Of a stretch of 64,000 nucleotides of DNA, positions 9,063 through 17,997 are shown in pieces; within the stretch, counting starts at the first letter, position 1, and each line of letters opens with the position of its first letter. The translations under genes and the position numbers were made by a program. The stretch is from Mariniflexile litorale. Lineage in GTDB: Bacteria > Bacteroidota > Bacteroidia > Flavobacteriales > Flavobacteriaceae. Location of the stretch: positions 124,001 through 188,000 of the forward strand of contig NZ_CP155618.1 in NCBI RefSeq assembly GCF_031128465.2, written 5' to 3'. A model generated the notes under the pieces. That model was not told where the DNA came from. It worked only from the letters and a program-made list of their open reading frames with translations, and did not search any database.

Positions 9063-11153
9063 ATGAAGAAACAAATTTTTATTTTAAGTACGTTAAGCTT
9101 TTTCTTAATTTGCTGTAGTACAACTTCTCAAATCAATACAAACGCTGTATCTCCTCCAGCCAAAAAAGTTAATGTCTTTTTAGGTAGCTCTGGAGATCAT
9201 GGGCAAATGTCTCCATCTGCATCATCTCCATTTAATATGCTAAGTATTGGTCCGCAAACTTATTCGCATAATCATACTGGTTATGAATATTACGCTGAAA
9301 GATATGAAGGTTTTACGCATACGCATTTAGAAGGTGTAGGCTGTACAGGAAGTGGAGGAAATATTCTAATAAAACCTGTATTAAACAAAGATATTGATAC
9401 CAAGTTACTCAAAAAAGAGCAGCAAGCAAGCCCTGGTTATTACGAGGTTTCTTTTGAAAATGGGGTACATGCTGCTATGAGTGTAAACCATAATTTTGGA
9501 TTAGAAAGTTATACTTTCCCAAAGGATACCTATGAAAAAGGTTTATACATAGACCTTTCTTTTGCTCTAGCTAACAGATTTATTTCTGAAGAACATACTA
9601 TTAACAACAATGTAATCTCTGGTTGGATAGATACACACACCACTTGTCATAGAGGTGTATATAGGATTTACTATGCATTAGCAGTTTCTAATCTAAACAA
9701 ATTTGAAAAATTAAGTGACCACAAATATTATGCTGGCTTAAATCCGAATACAGATAATACAACAGTACAAATTAGTTTTTCTTCGGTAAATGTTGAATAT
9801 GCTAAAAATAAATTAAGTGATATAAACTTAGAAACGGTAAAAAAAGCTTCAAATCAAGAATGGAATTCACTACTATCATACGTAAAAGTACAAGGTGAAG
9901 ACGATCGTGAAAATTTATTTTACTCACTTTTATATAGAGGTTTACAATCTCCTTACAAAATAAGTGAAAAGGATGGTACTTACAGCGCCATCAATGGAAC
10001 CACTCAAAAAGCTGATTTTGAGGTTTACAATGGATGGGCTATTTGGGACAATTATAGAGAACAATTACCTATGTTGTCTTTATTATACCCAGATAAATAT
10101 GCAGACATTTCAAAATCTATTGCTAACCTCTATAAATATGGAAAAAAAGATTGGTCTACAAGACATGAACCTTCACCTACGGTACGTACTGAACATGCAC
10201 TTGTTGTTTTATTGGATGCATATGAAAAAAAGTATCCGTTAGATTTTCTTCCTATTAAAGATTCTATCATTGCGGAAGTAAACAAATTGAATTTTGGTGC
10301 GCCAGACAAAGCATTAGAATCTTCATATGATTTTTGGGCTGCATCAAAAATAATGGAAATTTTAAAAGATGACAAACTAGCAAAAGCATACCATAATAAA
10401 TCTCTAGATTATAAAAAATACTGGAAAAAAGATTTTGCAGATTTAACTAAAAATGATGTTGACAAAATGCAAGCTAGAGGTTTATATCAAGGAACTATTT
10501 GGCAATATCGCTGGTTTGTTCCTTATGATATTGATGGACTTAAAAATTTAGCTGGTGATGAAAAACAATTCATAAAAGAACTGGATCAGTTTTTTGAGGA
10601 AAATAATTACAATCACGCCAATCAACCAGATTTACAAGTTCCAGGACTCTATAATGCTACTAAACAACCATGGAAATCTCAAAAATTATTTAGAAACATA
10701 TTGTTAGATACTGTTGTTCAAAATTATTTTAATGATAATAGTAAAGGGACAGATCCTTATATAGGAAAAATATACAAAAATCAACCCAGAGCATATCTAA
10801 GAACCATGGATGATGATGCTGGAACCATGTCGTCATGGTTTGTAATGCGAAGTATCGGTTTATCACCTGTAAATATTGGCACCCCTGTTTATTATCTAAC
10901 TGCACCAATCTTCAAAAAAGTGAGTATCAGTTATCCTAATGGCAAAAAATTTGAAATTGAAGTGAAAAACTACCATAAAGACCATTTTTATATAAAATCC
11001 GCCACTTTAAACGGAAAACCATTAAATCAAAATTGGTTACACCATAAAGACATCATAAAGGGTGGTAAATTAATTATTGAAACCTCTGAAACTCCTAATA
11101 CTAAATGGGGTATTGAAAACACATTTGTTACAAAAATAAAATCATCAAATTAA
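9063..11153 (+). CDS. GH92-family protein with Gln replacing the catalytic acid; candidate mannosyl-phosphate (phosphodiester) mannosidase
   Basis: I place the start at 9063 (696 residues) because it gives a clean lipoprotein signal peptide (MKKQIFILST..FLICC, Cys17 or Cys18). An ATG at 9054 is possible, and the frame is open further upstream into the previous gene. The protein has the GH92 two-domain layout (GSSGDHGQMSPSASSPF near the N-terminus, DDDAGTMSSWFV at 583-594), so the base region with Asp583-585 is kept. At the general-acid position it reads LYQGTIW, with Gln476 where the other six paralogs here have Glu. From memory, the Cellulosimicrobium GH92 that hydrolyses mannose-alpha-1-phospho-6-mannose likewise has Gln there, since a phosphate leaving group needs no protonation. 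The PhoA-type phosphatase starting 5 bases downstream fits that role. Activity is inferred; an inactive binding protein is the alternative. Confidence 0.85.
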   Translation: MKKQIFILSTLSFFLICCSTTSQINTNAVSPPAKKVNVFLGSSGDHGQMSPSASSPFNMLSIGPQTYSHNHTGYEYYAERYEGFTHTHLEGVGCTGSGGNILIKPVLNKDIDTKLLKKEQQASPGYYEVSFENGVHAAMSVNHNFGLESYTFPKDTYEKGLYIDLSFALANRFISEEHTINNNVISGWIDTHTTCHRGVYRIYYALAVSNLNKFEKLSDHKYYAGLNPNTDNTTVQISFSSVNVEYAKNKLSDINLETVKKASNQEWNSLLSYVKVQGEDDRENLFYSLLYRGLQSPYKISEKDGTYSAINGTTQKADFEVYNGWAIWDNYREQLPMLSLLYPDKYADISKSIANLYKYGKKDWSTRHEPSPTVRTEHALVVLLDAYEKKYPLDFLPIKDSIIAEVNKLNFGAPDKALESSYDFWAASKIMEILKDDKLAKAYHNKSLDYKKYWKKDFADLTKNDVDKMQARGLYQGTIWQYRWFVPYDIDGLKNLAGDEKQFIKELDQFFEENNYNHANQPDLQVPGLYNATKQPWKSQKLFRNILLDTVVQNYFNDNSKGTDPYIGKIYKNQPRAYLRTMDDDAGTMSSWFVMRSIGLSPVNIGTPVYYLTAPIFKKVSISYPNGKKFEIEVKNYHKDHFYIKSATLNGKPLNQNWLHHKDIIKGGKLIIETSETPNTKWGIENTFVTKIKSSN

Positions 11154-11158
11154 AAATT

Positions 11159-12280
11159 ATGAACTTAAAAAAAATTGTTATTCCTTTTATCGTACTAGGT
11201 TTGACTTCATGCAAATCTACAACCTCAGTTAACAAAGAAATTAATAATACTCCTAAAAACGTTATCCTATTAATTAGTGATGGTACAGGATTATCGCAAA
11301 TTTCCTCTGCTTATTATTACAAAGATTCTACTCCAAATTATAGCCGATTTGAAAACATAGGACTCATCAAAACATCTTCTTCGCAACAAGATATAACTGA
11401 TTCTGCTGCAGGCGCGACTGCTTTTTCTTGTGGAGTCAAAACATATAATGGAGCCATAGGCGTTGCAAATGATTCAACAAACGTAGAAAATATAATAGAG
11501 TTAGTTTCATCCAAAAATATAAAAACAGGAGTAATTGCTACTTTAGCCATAACTCATGCAACACCTGCTAGTTTCTATGGTCATACTTTAAGCAGGGATT
11601 CTCAAGAAAAAATCGCATTGCAATTAACACAATCAAGAGTCGACTTTTTTGCAGGAGGTGGTTTAAAATATTTTAATGATCGTAAGGATGGACAAAATTT
11701 ACTTAAAACTTTCGAAGAAAATGAATTTGATGTTAATACCAATGCTTTAAGTGATTTTAGCACAATTGAATCAAGTAAAAAAGTTGGTTTCCTATTATCA
11801 AAAGAAGGAATGCCCACTATGGAAGAAGGCCGAGGAGATTTCTTATCTAATGCCACTGAACTTGGTATTCAATTTTTAAACAAAGATAATTCAAGTTTTT
11901 TTTTAATGAGTGAAGGGTCCCAAATAGATTGGGGTGGTCACGCTAATAATGCTTCATGGTTAATATCAGAACTTATTGACTTTGATAATCTAATTGGGAA
12001 AGTATTGGATTTTGCTGAAAAAGATGGTAATACTTTGGTAGTTGTAACTTCTGACCATGAAACAGGTGGTTTTACTTTAGCCGCAAAAAAGAAAAAAAGA
12101 GAAGATGGCAGTGAATATCGAGATTACAGTGAAATTGACCCTACTTTTTCAACAGGGGGGCATTCGGCTACCTTAATCCCTGTATTTGCTTATGGTCCAG
12201 GTTCTGAAGAATTTAAAGGAGTTTATGAAAATAATGCTATTTTTCATAAAATACTTAAAGTTACCAACTGGGGAAATTAA
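11159..12280 (+). CDS. Alkaline phosphatase (PhoA superfamily), lipoprotein
   Basis: A 373-residue lipoprotein (lipobox LTSC, Cys18). The PhoA signature is complete to the eye: NVILLISDGTG with metal-binding Asp41, DSAAGATA with Asp81 and nucleophile Ser82, HATPASFYGH, SEGSQIDWGGHANN, TSDHETGGFT and GGHSATL, which supply the Asp, His and Glu ligands of the zinc and magnesium sites. It should hydrolyse phosphomonoesters in the periplasm or on the surface. It begins 5 bases after the Gln-variant GH92, the tightest spacing in the array, which argues for a joint job: removing the phosphate that remains on mannose once a mannosyl-1-phosphate cap has been cleaved. A general phosphate-scavenging role is less likely in this context but not excluded. 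Confidence 0.93.
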   Translation: MNLKKIVIPFIVLGLTSCKSTTSVNKEINNTPKNVILLISDGTGLSQISSAYYYKDSTPNYSRFENIGLIKTSSSQQDITDSAAGATAFSCGVKTYNGAIGVANDSTNVENIIELVSSKNIKTGVIATLAITHATPASFYGHTLSRDSQEKIALQLTQSRVDFFAGGGLKYFNDRKDGQNLLKTFEENEFDVNTNALSDFSTIESSKKVGFLLSKEGMPTMEEGRGDFLSNATELGIQFLNKDNSSFFLMSEGSQIDWGGHANNASWLISELIDFDNLIGKVLDFAEKDGNTLVVVTSDHETGGFTLAAKKKKREDGSEYRDYSEIDPTFSTGGHSATLIPVFAYGPGSEEFKGVYENNAIFHKILKVTNWGN

Positions 12281-12343
12281 AACTAATGGTACATAATATT
12301 CAATATTCACAATAACTATCACTTTTTACAAAGATCAAGTCTA

Positions 12344-14608
12344 ATGAGTAACACTAAAAATTTGTTTAAAACTGCTTTAAGCATTGTTTTATTTATAATA
12401 TGCACAAATACATGGTCACAAAAACTTAAACCGGTAGACTATGTAAATACACATATGGGAAATATAAGCCATCTTTTAGTGCCTACTTTTCCTACCATAC
12501 ATTTACCAAATAGTATGTTAAGGGTGTATCCTGAACGTGGTGATTATACAGGAGATTTATTACATGGCTTACCACTTATTGTTACGAGCCACCGTGGAAG
12601 TTCTGCTTTTAATTTAAGCCCATTTCAAGGTACCGAAAATGACATAAAATCGGTTTTAAATTATAGTTACGATTTGGAAAAATCGACTCCATACTCCTAT
12701 TTTGTCTACTTAGATGATTTACAAATTTCAGTGAATTATGGCATATCACATCAAGCAGCTCGTTACGAAATAGAATTTGAAAACAATAAAGAATCGTACC
12801 TTATCTTAAATTCTCGCAATGGTGAAATACAATGGAACGGAAAAGCTATTTCTGGTTACCAAAATTTAGATAACAATACCAAGGTCTACCTTTATTTAGA
12901 ACCTGAGCAAAAACCAGAATCTGTCTCCACATTCAGTAATGATGGTTTAATTAAGAGTAACATTTCACAAGGCAAGAATGCTTCATTAATTTTAAAATAT
13001 GCCAAAGGGAAGCGAACTACTTCTATTAATTACGGTGTTTCTTTTATTGATGAAAAACAAGCACAGCAAAACATGAAACGTGAAGTACTAAAGAAAACGG
13101 TTGCTGATTTACAAAAAGAAGGAATGGAAATATGGAATAAAGCTCTCGGGAAAATCTCTGTTGAAGGAGGTAGTCATGATGATAAAACAGTGTTTTACTC
13201 ATCCTTGTATCGTAGTTATGAAAGGCCTGTTTGTATCTCAGAAGAAGGCAGATATTTTAGTGCTTTTGATGAAAAAGTTCATGATGATATAGGTCGTGAT
13301 TTTTATACTGATGATTGGATTTGGGATTCGTACCGAGCACATCACCCATTACGTATTTTAACAGATCCAAGCAAGGAAGAAGATATCTTGCATTCTTTTT
13401 TATTAATGGCTGAACAAATGGACAATCATTGGATGCCCACTTTTCCAGAAATTACAGGAGATAGTCGCCGAATGAATTCCAACCATGCCGTAGCATCTTT
13501 TATCGATGCCTATAGAAAAGGACTAAAAAAATTCGATTTAAACAATGCCTTTCTAGCTTCAAAAAATGCAATCACTCAAAAAACGTTAGCACCTTGGTCT
13601 GGAAAACCCGCAGGAGAATTGGATTTATTTTATAAAAATCACGGTTACATTCCTGCATTAAAAGATGGAGAAAAAGAAACAATTCCTGAGGTATCTTCTT
13701 TTGAAAAACGTCAACCTGTAGCTGTAACCTTGGGTACATCTTATGATGAGTGGTGTTTATCTGAAATAGCCGAGGAGTTAGGAAAGAAAGAAGAACGTGA
13801 TTATTTCAGACAGAAATCATTCAATTACCGAAATCTATTCAATTCTAAAACTCAGTTTTTTCACCCTAAAGATAACGAAGGTCATTTTATAGAACCCTTT
13901 GATTATCGTTTTTCTGGAGGTATCGGTGCACGTGATTCTTATGGTGAAAATAATGGATGGACTTACCGCTGGGATGTGCAACACAATATTGCAGACTTAA
14001 TAGTACTTATGGGTGGAAGAGAAAATTTTATTCAGAATCTCAATGATCTATTTTCAACGCCTATGGGTCGAGGTAAACGTGAGTTTTACACGCAGCTTCC
14101 AGATCAAACAGGTAATGTTGGTCAATTTTCTATGGCAAACGAACCTTCCTTGCATATTCCGTACCTGTACAATTATGCAGGACAGCCATGGAAAACTCAA
14201 AAACGAATTAGAAAACTGTTAAAAGATTGGTTTAGAAATGATTTAATGGGTGTGCCTGGTGATGAAGATGGAGGAGGCATGTCGTCTTTTGTGGTATTCT
14301 CTCAATTAGGTTTTTACCCTGTAACTCCAGGTTTACCAATATATAATATAGGAAGTCCTGTTTTCGAAAAATCTGTAGTTCATTTAGAAAATGGAAAGAA
14401 ATTCACCATTATCGCAAAAAACACTTCTGAAGAAAATAAATATATCCAATCGGCAAAACTAAATAACAAAACATGGAACAAGCCATGGTTTACCCATGAT
14501 GACATAATTAACGGAGGTACTTTGGAACTTGAAATGGGTGATAAAGCAAATAAAAAATGGGGGAGTTTATCTAAAGATACCCCGCCTTCTTTTACACTTA
14601 AAAAATAA
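12344..14608 (+). CDS. GH92 alpha-mannosidase, divergent subtype (paralog 3)
   Basis: 754 residues with a type I signal peptide (cleavage near NTWSQ). The N-terminus, VDYVNTHMGNISHLLVPTFP, departs from the PFIGTGGHGHTFPG form of other GH92s, and the +1 region is replaced with a RGDYTGDLLHGLPLIV-like stretch. The acid block reads GENNGW with Glu535 at the correct four-residue distance from Trp. The usual HGNEPSHH block is MANEPSLHIPYLY, lacking the first His, and the base block is GDEDGGGMSSF (Asp640-Glu641-Asp642). Catalysis is therefore plausible but the leaving-group subsite differs, suggesting another linkage or decoration. It lies 63 bases after the phosphatase on the same strand. Confidence 0.92.
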   Translation: MSNTKNLFKTALSIVLFIICTNTWSQKLKPVDYVNTHMGNISHLLVPTFPTIHLPNSMLRVYPERGDYTGDLLHGLPLIVTSHRGSSAFNLSPFQGTENDIKSVLNYSYDLEKSTPYSYFVYLDDLQISVNYGISHQAARYEIEFENNKESYLILNSRNGEIQWNGKAISGYQNLDNNTKVYLYLEPEQKPESVSTFSNDGLIKSNISQGKNASLILKYAKGKRTTSINYGVSFIDEKQAQQNMKREVLKKTVADLQKEGMEIWNKALGKISVEGGSHDDKTVFYSSLYRSYERPVCISEEGRYFSAFDEKVHDDIGRDFYTDDWIWDSYRAHHPLRILTDPSKEEDILHSFLLMAEQMDNHWMPTFPEITGDSRRMNSNHAVASFIDAYRKGLKKFDLNNAFLASKNAITQKTLAPWSGKPAGELDLFYKNHGYIPALKDGEKETIPEVSSFEKRQPVAVTLGTSYDEWCLSEIAEELGKKEERDYFRQKSFNYRNLFNSKTQFFHPKDNEGHFIEPFDYRFSGGIGARDSYGENNGWTYRWDVQHNIADLIVLMGGRENFIQNLNDLFSTPMGRGKREFYTQLPDQTGNVGQFSMANEPSLHIPYLYNYAGQPWKTQKRIRKLLKDWFRNDLMGVPGDEDGGGMSSFVVFSQLGFYPVTPGLPIYNIGSPVFEKSVVHLENGKKFTIIAKNTSEENKYIQSAKLNNKTWNKPWFTHDDIINGGTLELEMGDKANKKWGSLSKDTPPSFTLKK

Positions 14609-14609
14609 A

Positions 14610-14624
14610 CTTAAAACGATAAAA
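14610..14624. promoter_or_regulatory. Candidate LacI-family operator (CTTAAAACGATAAAA)
   Basis: The 15-mer CTTAAAACGATAAAA sits in the 31-base gap before the GH92 gene that starts at 14640. The same 15-mer recurs exactly at 40553-40567, just upstream of the GH78-like gene. It shares the AAAACGAT core with the longer palindromes at 16944, 28945 and 46149. Binding by the LacI regulators encoded at 46242-48396 is inferred. Confidence 0.5.
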
Positions 14625-14639
14625 AACAATTCAATCCGT

Positions 14640-16928
14640 ATGAACATTAAATTATTAATTGTCATTTTATTTTTTTCTTCTTTTTCTGTAGTTGCTCAAC
14701 CAAAATTAAAAAACCTAGTAGATTATGTTAACACACTACAAGGAACGAATTCTAAACACGAATTAACTAGAGGAAACACCTACCCTACTACGGCGCTTCC
14801 TTTTGGAATGCATACATGGACACCCCAAACAGGAAATAATGGAGATGGTTGGAAGTATCAATATTTTAAGAAAACAATAAGAGGTTTTCAACAAGCACAT
14901 CAATGTAGTTCTTGGAGTAATGATTATGCCGTTTTTTCTTTAATGCCTGTCACTGAAAAGCTAACCTTGAATGAAAATGAAAGAGCTTCAAAATTTAGCC
15001 ATGAAAATGAAATAGCTAAACCGCACTACTACAGAGTATTATTAGATAATGGTATTACTACTGAAATAGCTCCAACAGAACGTGGTGCACATTTACGGTT
15101 TAAATTTCCCAAAAAACAAGATGCCTATCTTGTATTAGATGGTTATACAGGGGTTAGCGAAGTAAACATAGACGTTAAAAAGCATCGCATTACAGGCTAT
15201 GTAAATAACGGACGTGGTATGCAACGCTTCAATGGAAATTTTAAAAACTATTTTGTAATTCAGTTTGATAAACCTTTCAGCGCACAAGGTATTTGGGACA
15301 ATAATTCAAATAAAAAATGGGACAATAAACTTTCCGGAAAAGGAAAAGGCATTGGAGCTTATCTCAAATTTAAACAAGGACAATCTGTACAAGTAAAAGT
15401 AGCCTCGTCATACATTAATTTAGAGCAAGCTGAATTAAATTTAAATTCAGAACTAGAAAACCATAAAAATCTAGAATCAACAAAGAGAGCTGCAAAAAAT
15501 GTATGGAACCAACAACTCAATAAAATAGTTGTTGAAGGAGGTACCGAAGAACAGTTCAAAACGTTTTATTCTTGTTTTTTTAGAGCGAGTTTATTTTCCC
15601 GTAAGTTCTATGAGTTAAATGAAAAAGGGGAACCTTATTATTACAGTCCGTATGATGGTAAAATCCATGATGGTTATATGTATACTGACACGGGTTTTTG
15701 GGACACTTTTAGAGGTCAATTTCCACTAAACGCTTTAATGGAGCCCACGATGCATGGGCAATATGTAGCTGCATTATTAGACGCTTACGACCAATGCGGA
15801 TGGCTACCCTCTTGGTCTTTTCCTAGTGAAGCTGGAAGTATGATTGGTAATCATGCTATTTCATTATTAGCTGATGCATGGGCAAAGGATTTAAAAACAT
15901 TTGATCCTCAAAAAGCCTTAGATGCATATTTTCATGAAGCTACTAATAAAGGCCCTTGGGGTCCCGCCAATGGCCGTGGTAATTGGAAAGATTATTTTAC
16001 TTTAGGATACATACCTTATCCTGATGTTGGAGAAGCAACGGCCAAAACTTTAGAATATGCTTATGATGATTTTTGCGGATATGCGTTAGCAGAAATGACA
16101 AACAATAACTTTTATAAAGATATTTTCTCAAAACAAATGTACAATTACAAAAATGTGTACGATCCTAAAGTTGGATTTATGAGAGGAAAACAAAAAGATG
16201 GAAATTGGGTGCCTAATTTTGATCCTTATGAATGGGGTGGTCCATTTACCGAAGGGAATGCCTGGCATTATGTATGGTCTGTTTTTCAAGATCCAAAAGG
16301 ACTGATTGATCTTATGGGAGGTGAAGAAAATTTTAATAAAAAATTAGATTCCGTTTTTACCGTTCCAAATACCGTACATGTGGGAACCTATGGTGGTAAA
16401 ATACATGAAATGACCGAAATGGAAATGGCAAACATGGGGCAGTATGCACACGGCAACCAGCCTATACAACATATGCCTTACCTCTATAATTATTCTGGGC
16501 AACCATGGAAAGCACAAGCCAGAACTAGAGATATTATGGAAAAATTATATAATTCAACTGAAAATGGATACCCTGGTGATGAAGACCAAGGACAAACCTC
16601 CTCATGGTATGTACTCAGCGCTATGGGATTTTATAGTGTTTGTCCTGGAACTAATGAATATGTTATGGGAAGTCCCGTTTTTGAAAAAACAACCATCCAT
16701 CTTGAAAATGGAAAAACATTTGTAATCCATGCCAATGGAAATTCTAAAGAAAATGTGTACATAGACTCCGCCCAATTAAATAATAAAAACTTCACTCGTA
16801 GTTATATAACGTACCAAGAATTGGTTGCTGGTGGTATTCTAAATTTGGAAATGAGTAAAACTCCAAATATAATAAGAGGAAGTAAGGATGCAGACAAACC
16901 TTTTTCCTTATCAGATTCTAAAAAGTAA
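14640..16928 (+). CDS. GH92 alpha-mannosidase (paralog 4)
   Basis: The start at 14640 (762 residues) is chosen because it yields a proper signal peptide (MNIKLLIVILFF..SVVAQ); the frame is open upstream, overlapping the previous gene. The mature protein starts LVDYVNTLQGTNSKHELTRGNTYPT, a variant GH92 beginning, and continues with LPFGMHTWTPQTGNNGDGW. Active-site blocks are FTEGNAWHYVW (Glu538, general-acid position), AHGNQPIQHMPYLYNY and GDEDQGQTSSWY (Asp647-Glu648-Asp649). The NQPIQHM form instead of NEPSHH is shared with the paralog at 17998 and marks a different leaving-group subsite from paralogs 1 and 6. This should be an exported, calcium-dependent exo-alpha-mannosidase of unknown linkage preference. 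Confidence 0.95.
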   Translation: MNIKLLIVILFFSSFSVVAQPKLKNLVDYVNTLQGTNSKHELTRGNTYPTTALPFGMHTWTPQTGNNGDGWKYQYFKKTIRGFQQAHQCSSWSNDYAVFSLMPVTEKLTLNENERASKFSHENEIAKPHYYRVLLDNGITTEIAPTERGAHLRFKFPKKQDAYLVLDGYTGVSEVNIDVKKHRITGYVNNGRGMQRFNGNFKNYFVIQFDKPFSAQGIWDNNSNKKWDNKLSGKGKGIGAYLKFKQGQSVQVKVASSYINLEQAELNLNSELENHKNLESTKRAAKNVWNQQLNKIVVEGGTEEQFKTFYSCFFRASLFSRKFYELNEKGEPYYYSPYDGKIHDGYMYTDTGFWDTFRGQFPLNALMEPTMHGQYVAALLDAYDQCGWLPSWSFPSEAGSMIGNHAISLLADAWAKDLKTFDPQKALDAYFHEATNKGPWGPANGRGNWKDYFTLGYIPYPDVGEATAKTLEYAYDDFCGYALAEMTNNNFYKDIFSKQMYNYKNVYDPKVGFMRGKQKDGNWVPNFDPYEWGGPFTEGNAWHYVWSVFQDPKGLIDLMGGEENFNKKLDSVFTVPNTVHVGTYGGKIHEMTEMEMANMGQYAHGNQPIQHMPYLYNYSGQPWKAQARTRDIMEKLYNSTENGYPGDEDQGQTSSWYVLSAMGFYSVCPGTNEYVMGSPVFEKTTIHLENGKTFVIHANGNSKENVYIDSAQLNNKNFTRSYITYQELVAGGILNLEMSKTPNIIRGSKDADKPFSLSDSKK

Positions 16929-16943
16929 CTATTTTAAACAAAA

Positions 16944-16961
16944 ACTAAATCGTTTTACTTA
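16944..16961. promoter_or_regulatory. Candidate LacI-family operator (ACTAAATCGTTTTACTTA)
   Basis: An 18-mer palindrome-like site in the 67-base gap upstream of the GH43-like gene. Its exact reverse complement occurs at 46149-46166 upstream of the GH125 gene, and near-copies lie at 28908-28925 (one difference) and 28945-28962 (two differences). The central TAAAxCGxTTTA dyad is what LacI-family proteins bind. Two such regulator genes lie at 46242-48396. Confidence 0.7.
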
Positions 16962-16995
16962 AATTATTATTATATTTAGTCCAATATATTAAAGA

Positions 16996-17976
16996 ATGAA
17001 AAAAACGCTTATCTTATTATTTATCATTAGCATATTAAATTCTTGTGACGAGTCAAAAAAAAAGCAGTCATTATCTGGAAACCCCATATTTTCAGGATGG
17101 TATGCTGACCCTGAAGGGATTATATTTGAAAATAAATATTGGGTTTACCCTACTTATTCTGCTCCTTATGAAAAACAAGTTTTTTTAGATGCATTTTCTT
17201 CTAAGGACCTTACTAATTGGAATAAGCATGAAAAAATAATAGATACTAGTACTGTAAAATGGGCACATAAAGCTATGTGGGCGCCTTCTATTATAAAAAA
17301 AGACAATAAATACTTTCTCTTTTTTGGAGCAAACGATATTCAGAATGATCATGAAATTGGAGGCATTGGTGTCGCAATTTCAACTACTCCAGAAGGTCCT
17401 TATAAAGATTATTTAGGAAAACCTTTAATAAATAAGTTTCATAATGGAGCACAACCTATAGATCAGTTTATATTTAAAGATAATAATGATCAGCACTATC
17501 TTATATATGGAGGTTGGGGACATTGTAATATTGCCAAGCTTAATGATGATTTCTCCGGCTTTTTTCCCTTTGATACTGGTGAAACATTTAGGGAGATTAC
17601 TCCAGAAGGTTATATTGAAGGGCCTTTTATGTTTATTCGAAACGGAAAATATTATTTTATGTGGTCCGAAGGCGGATGGACTGGTCCCGATTATAGTGTT
17701 GCCTATGCCATAGCTGATTCGCCTATGGGTCCGTTTAAACGGATTGGAAAAATATTAGAACAAAATAAAGAAATAGCTACTGGAGCTGGGCATCATTCTG
17801 TAATTATAACTCCTACAGATGATAAATACTATATAGTATACCATCGTCGACCATTAACCGAAACTGATGAAAATTCCAGAGTAATCTGTATGGATGAAAT
17901 GCTTTTTGATGAAAATGGATACATCATTCCCGTAGTCATTACAAATGAAGGTGTTAAACTAAATAAATTAAATTAA
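16996..17976 (+). CDS. GH43-like five-bladed beta-propeller glycosidase, lipoprotein
   Basis: A 326-residue lipoprotein (Cys17 after ILNS). The GH43 catalytic set is recognisable: WYADPEG with Asp38 (base), AQPIDQFIF with Asp156 (pKa modulator) and YIEGPFMF with Glu208 (acid). Repeated propeller-blade phrases such as DNKYFLFFGAND, DQHYLIYGGW and NGKYYFMWSEGG support the fold. Known GH43 activities include arabinofuranosidase, xylosidase and galactosidase; which applies here cannot be told. Its place between two GH92 genes, with its own operator upstream at 16944, suggests that it removes a side-chain sugar such as an arabinose, xylose or galactose decoration from the mannan. Assignment to a subfamily needs a search. 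Confidence 0.85.
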   Translation: MKKTLILLFIISILNSCDESKKKQSLSGNPIFSGWYADPEGIIFENKYWVYPTYSAPYEKQVFLDAFSSKDLTNWNKHEKIIDTSTVKWAHKAMWAPSIIKKDNKYFLFFGANDIQNDHEIGGIGVAISTTPEGPYKDYLGKPLINKFHNGAQPIDQFIFKDNNDQHYLIYGGWGHCNIAKLNDDFSGFFPFDTGETFREITPEGYIEGPFMFIRNGKYYFMWSEGGWTGPDYSVAYAIADSPMGPFKRIGKILEQNKEIATGAGHHSVIITPTDDKYYIVYHRRPLTETDENSRVICMDEMLFDENGYIIPVVITNEGVKLNKLN

Positions 17977-17997
17977 AAATATCATTAAACAATTCGC

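Noticed and set aside
14529-14639. An N-terminal extension of the GH92 at 14640 overlapping the previous gene
   Set aside because: The signal peptide begins at 14640; the upstream codons include the operator-like site and overlap the previous coding region by 80 bases.
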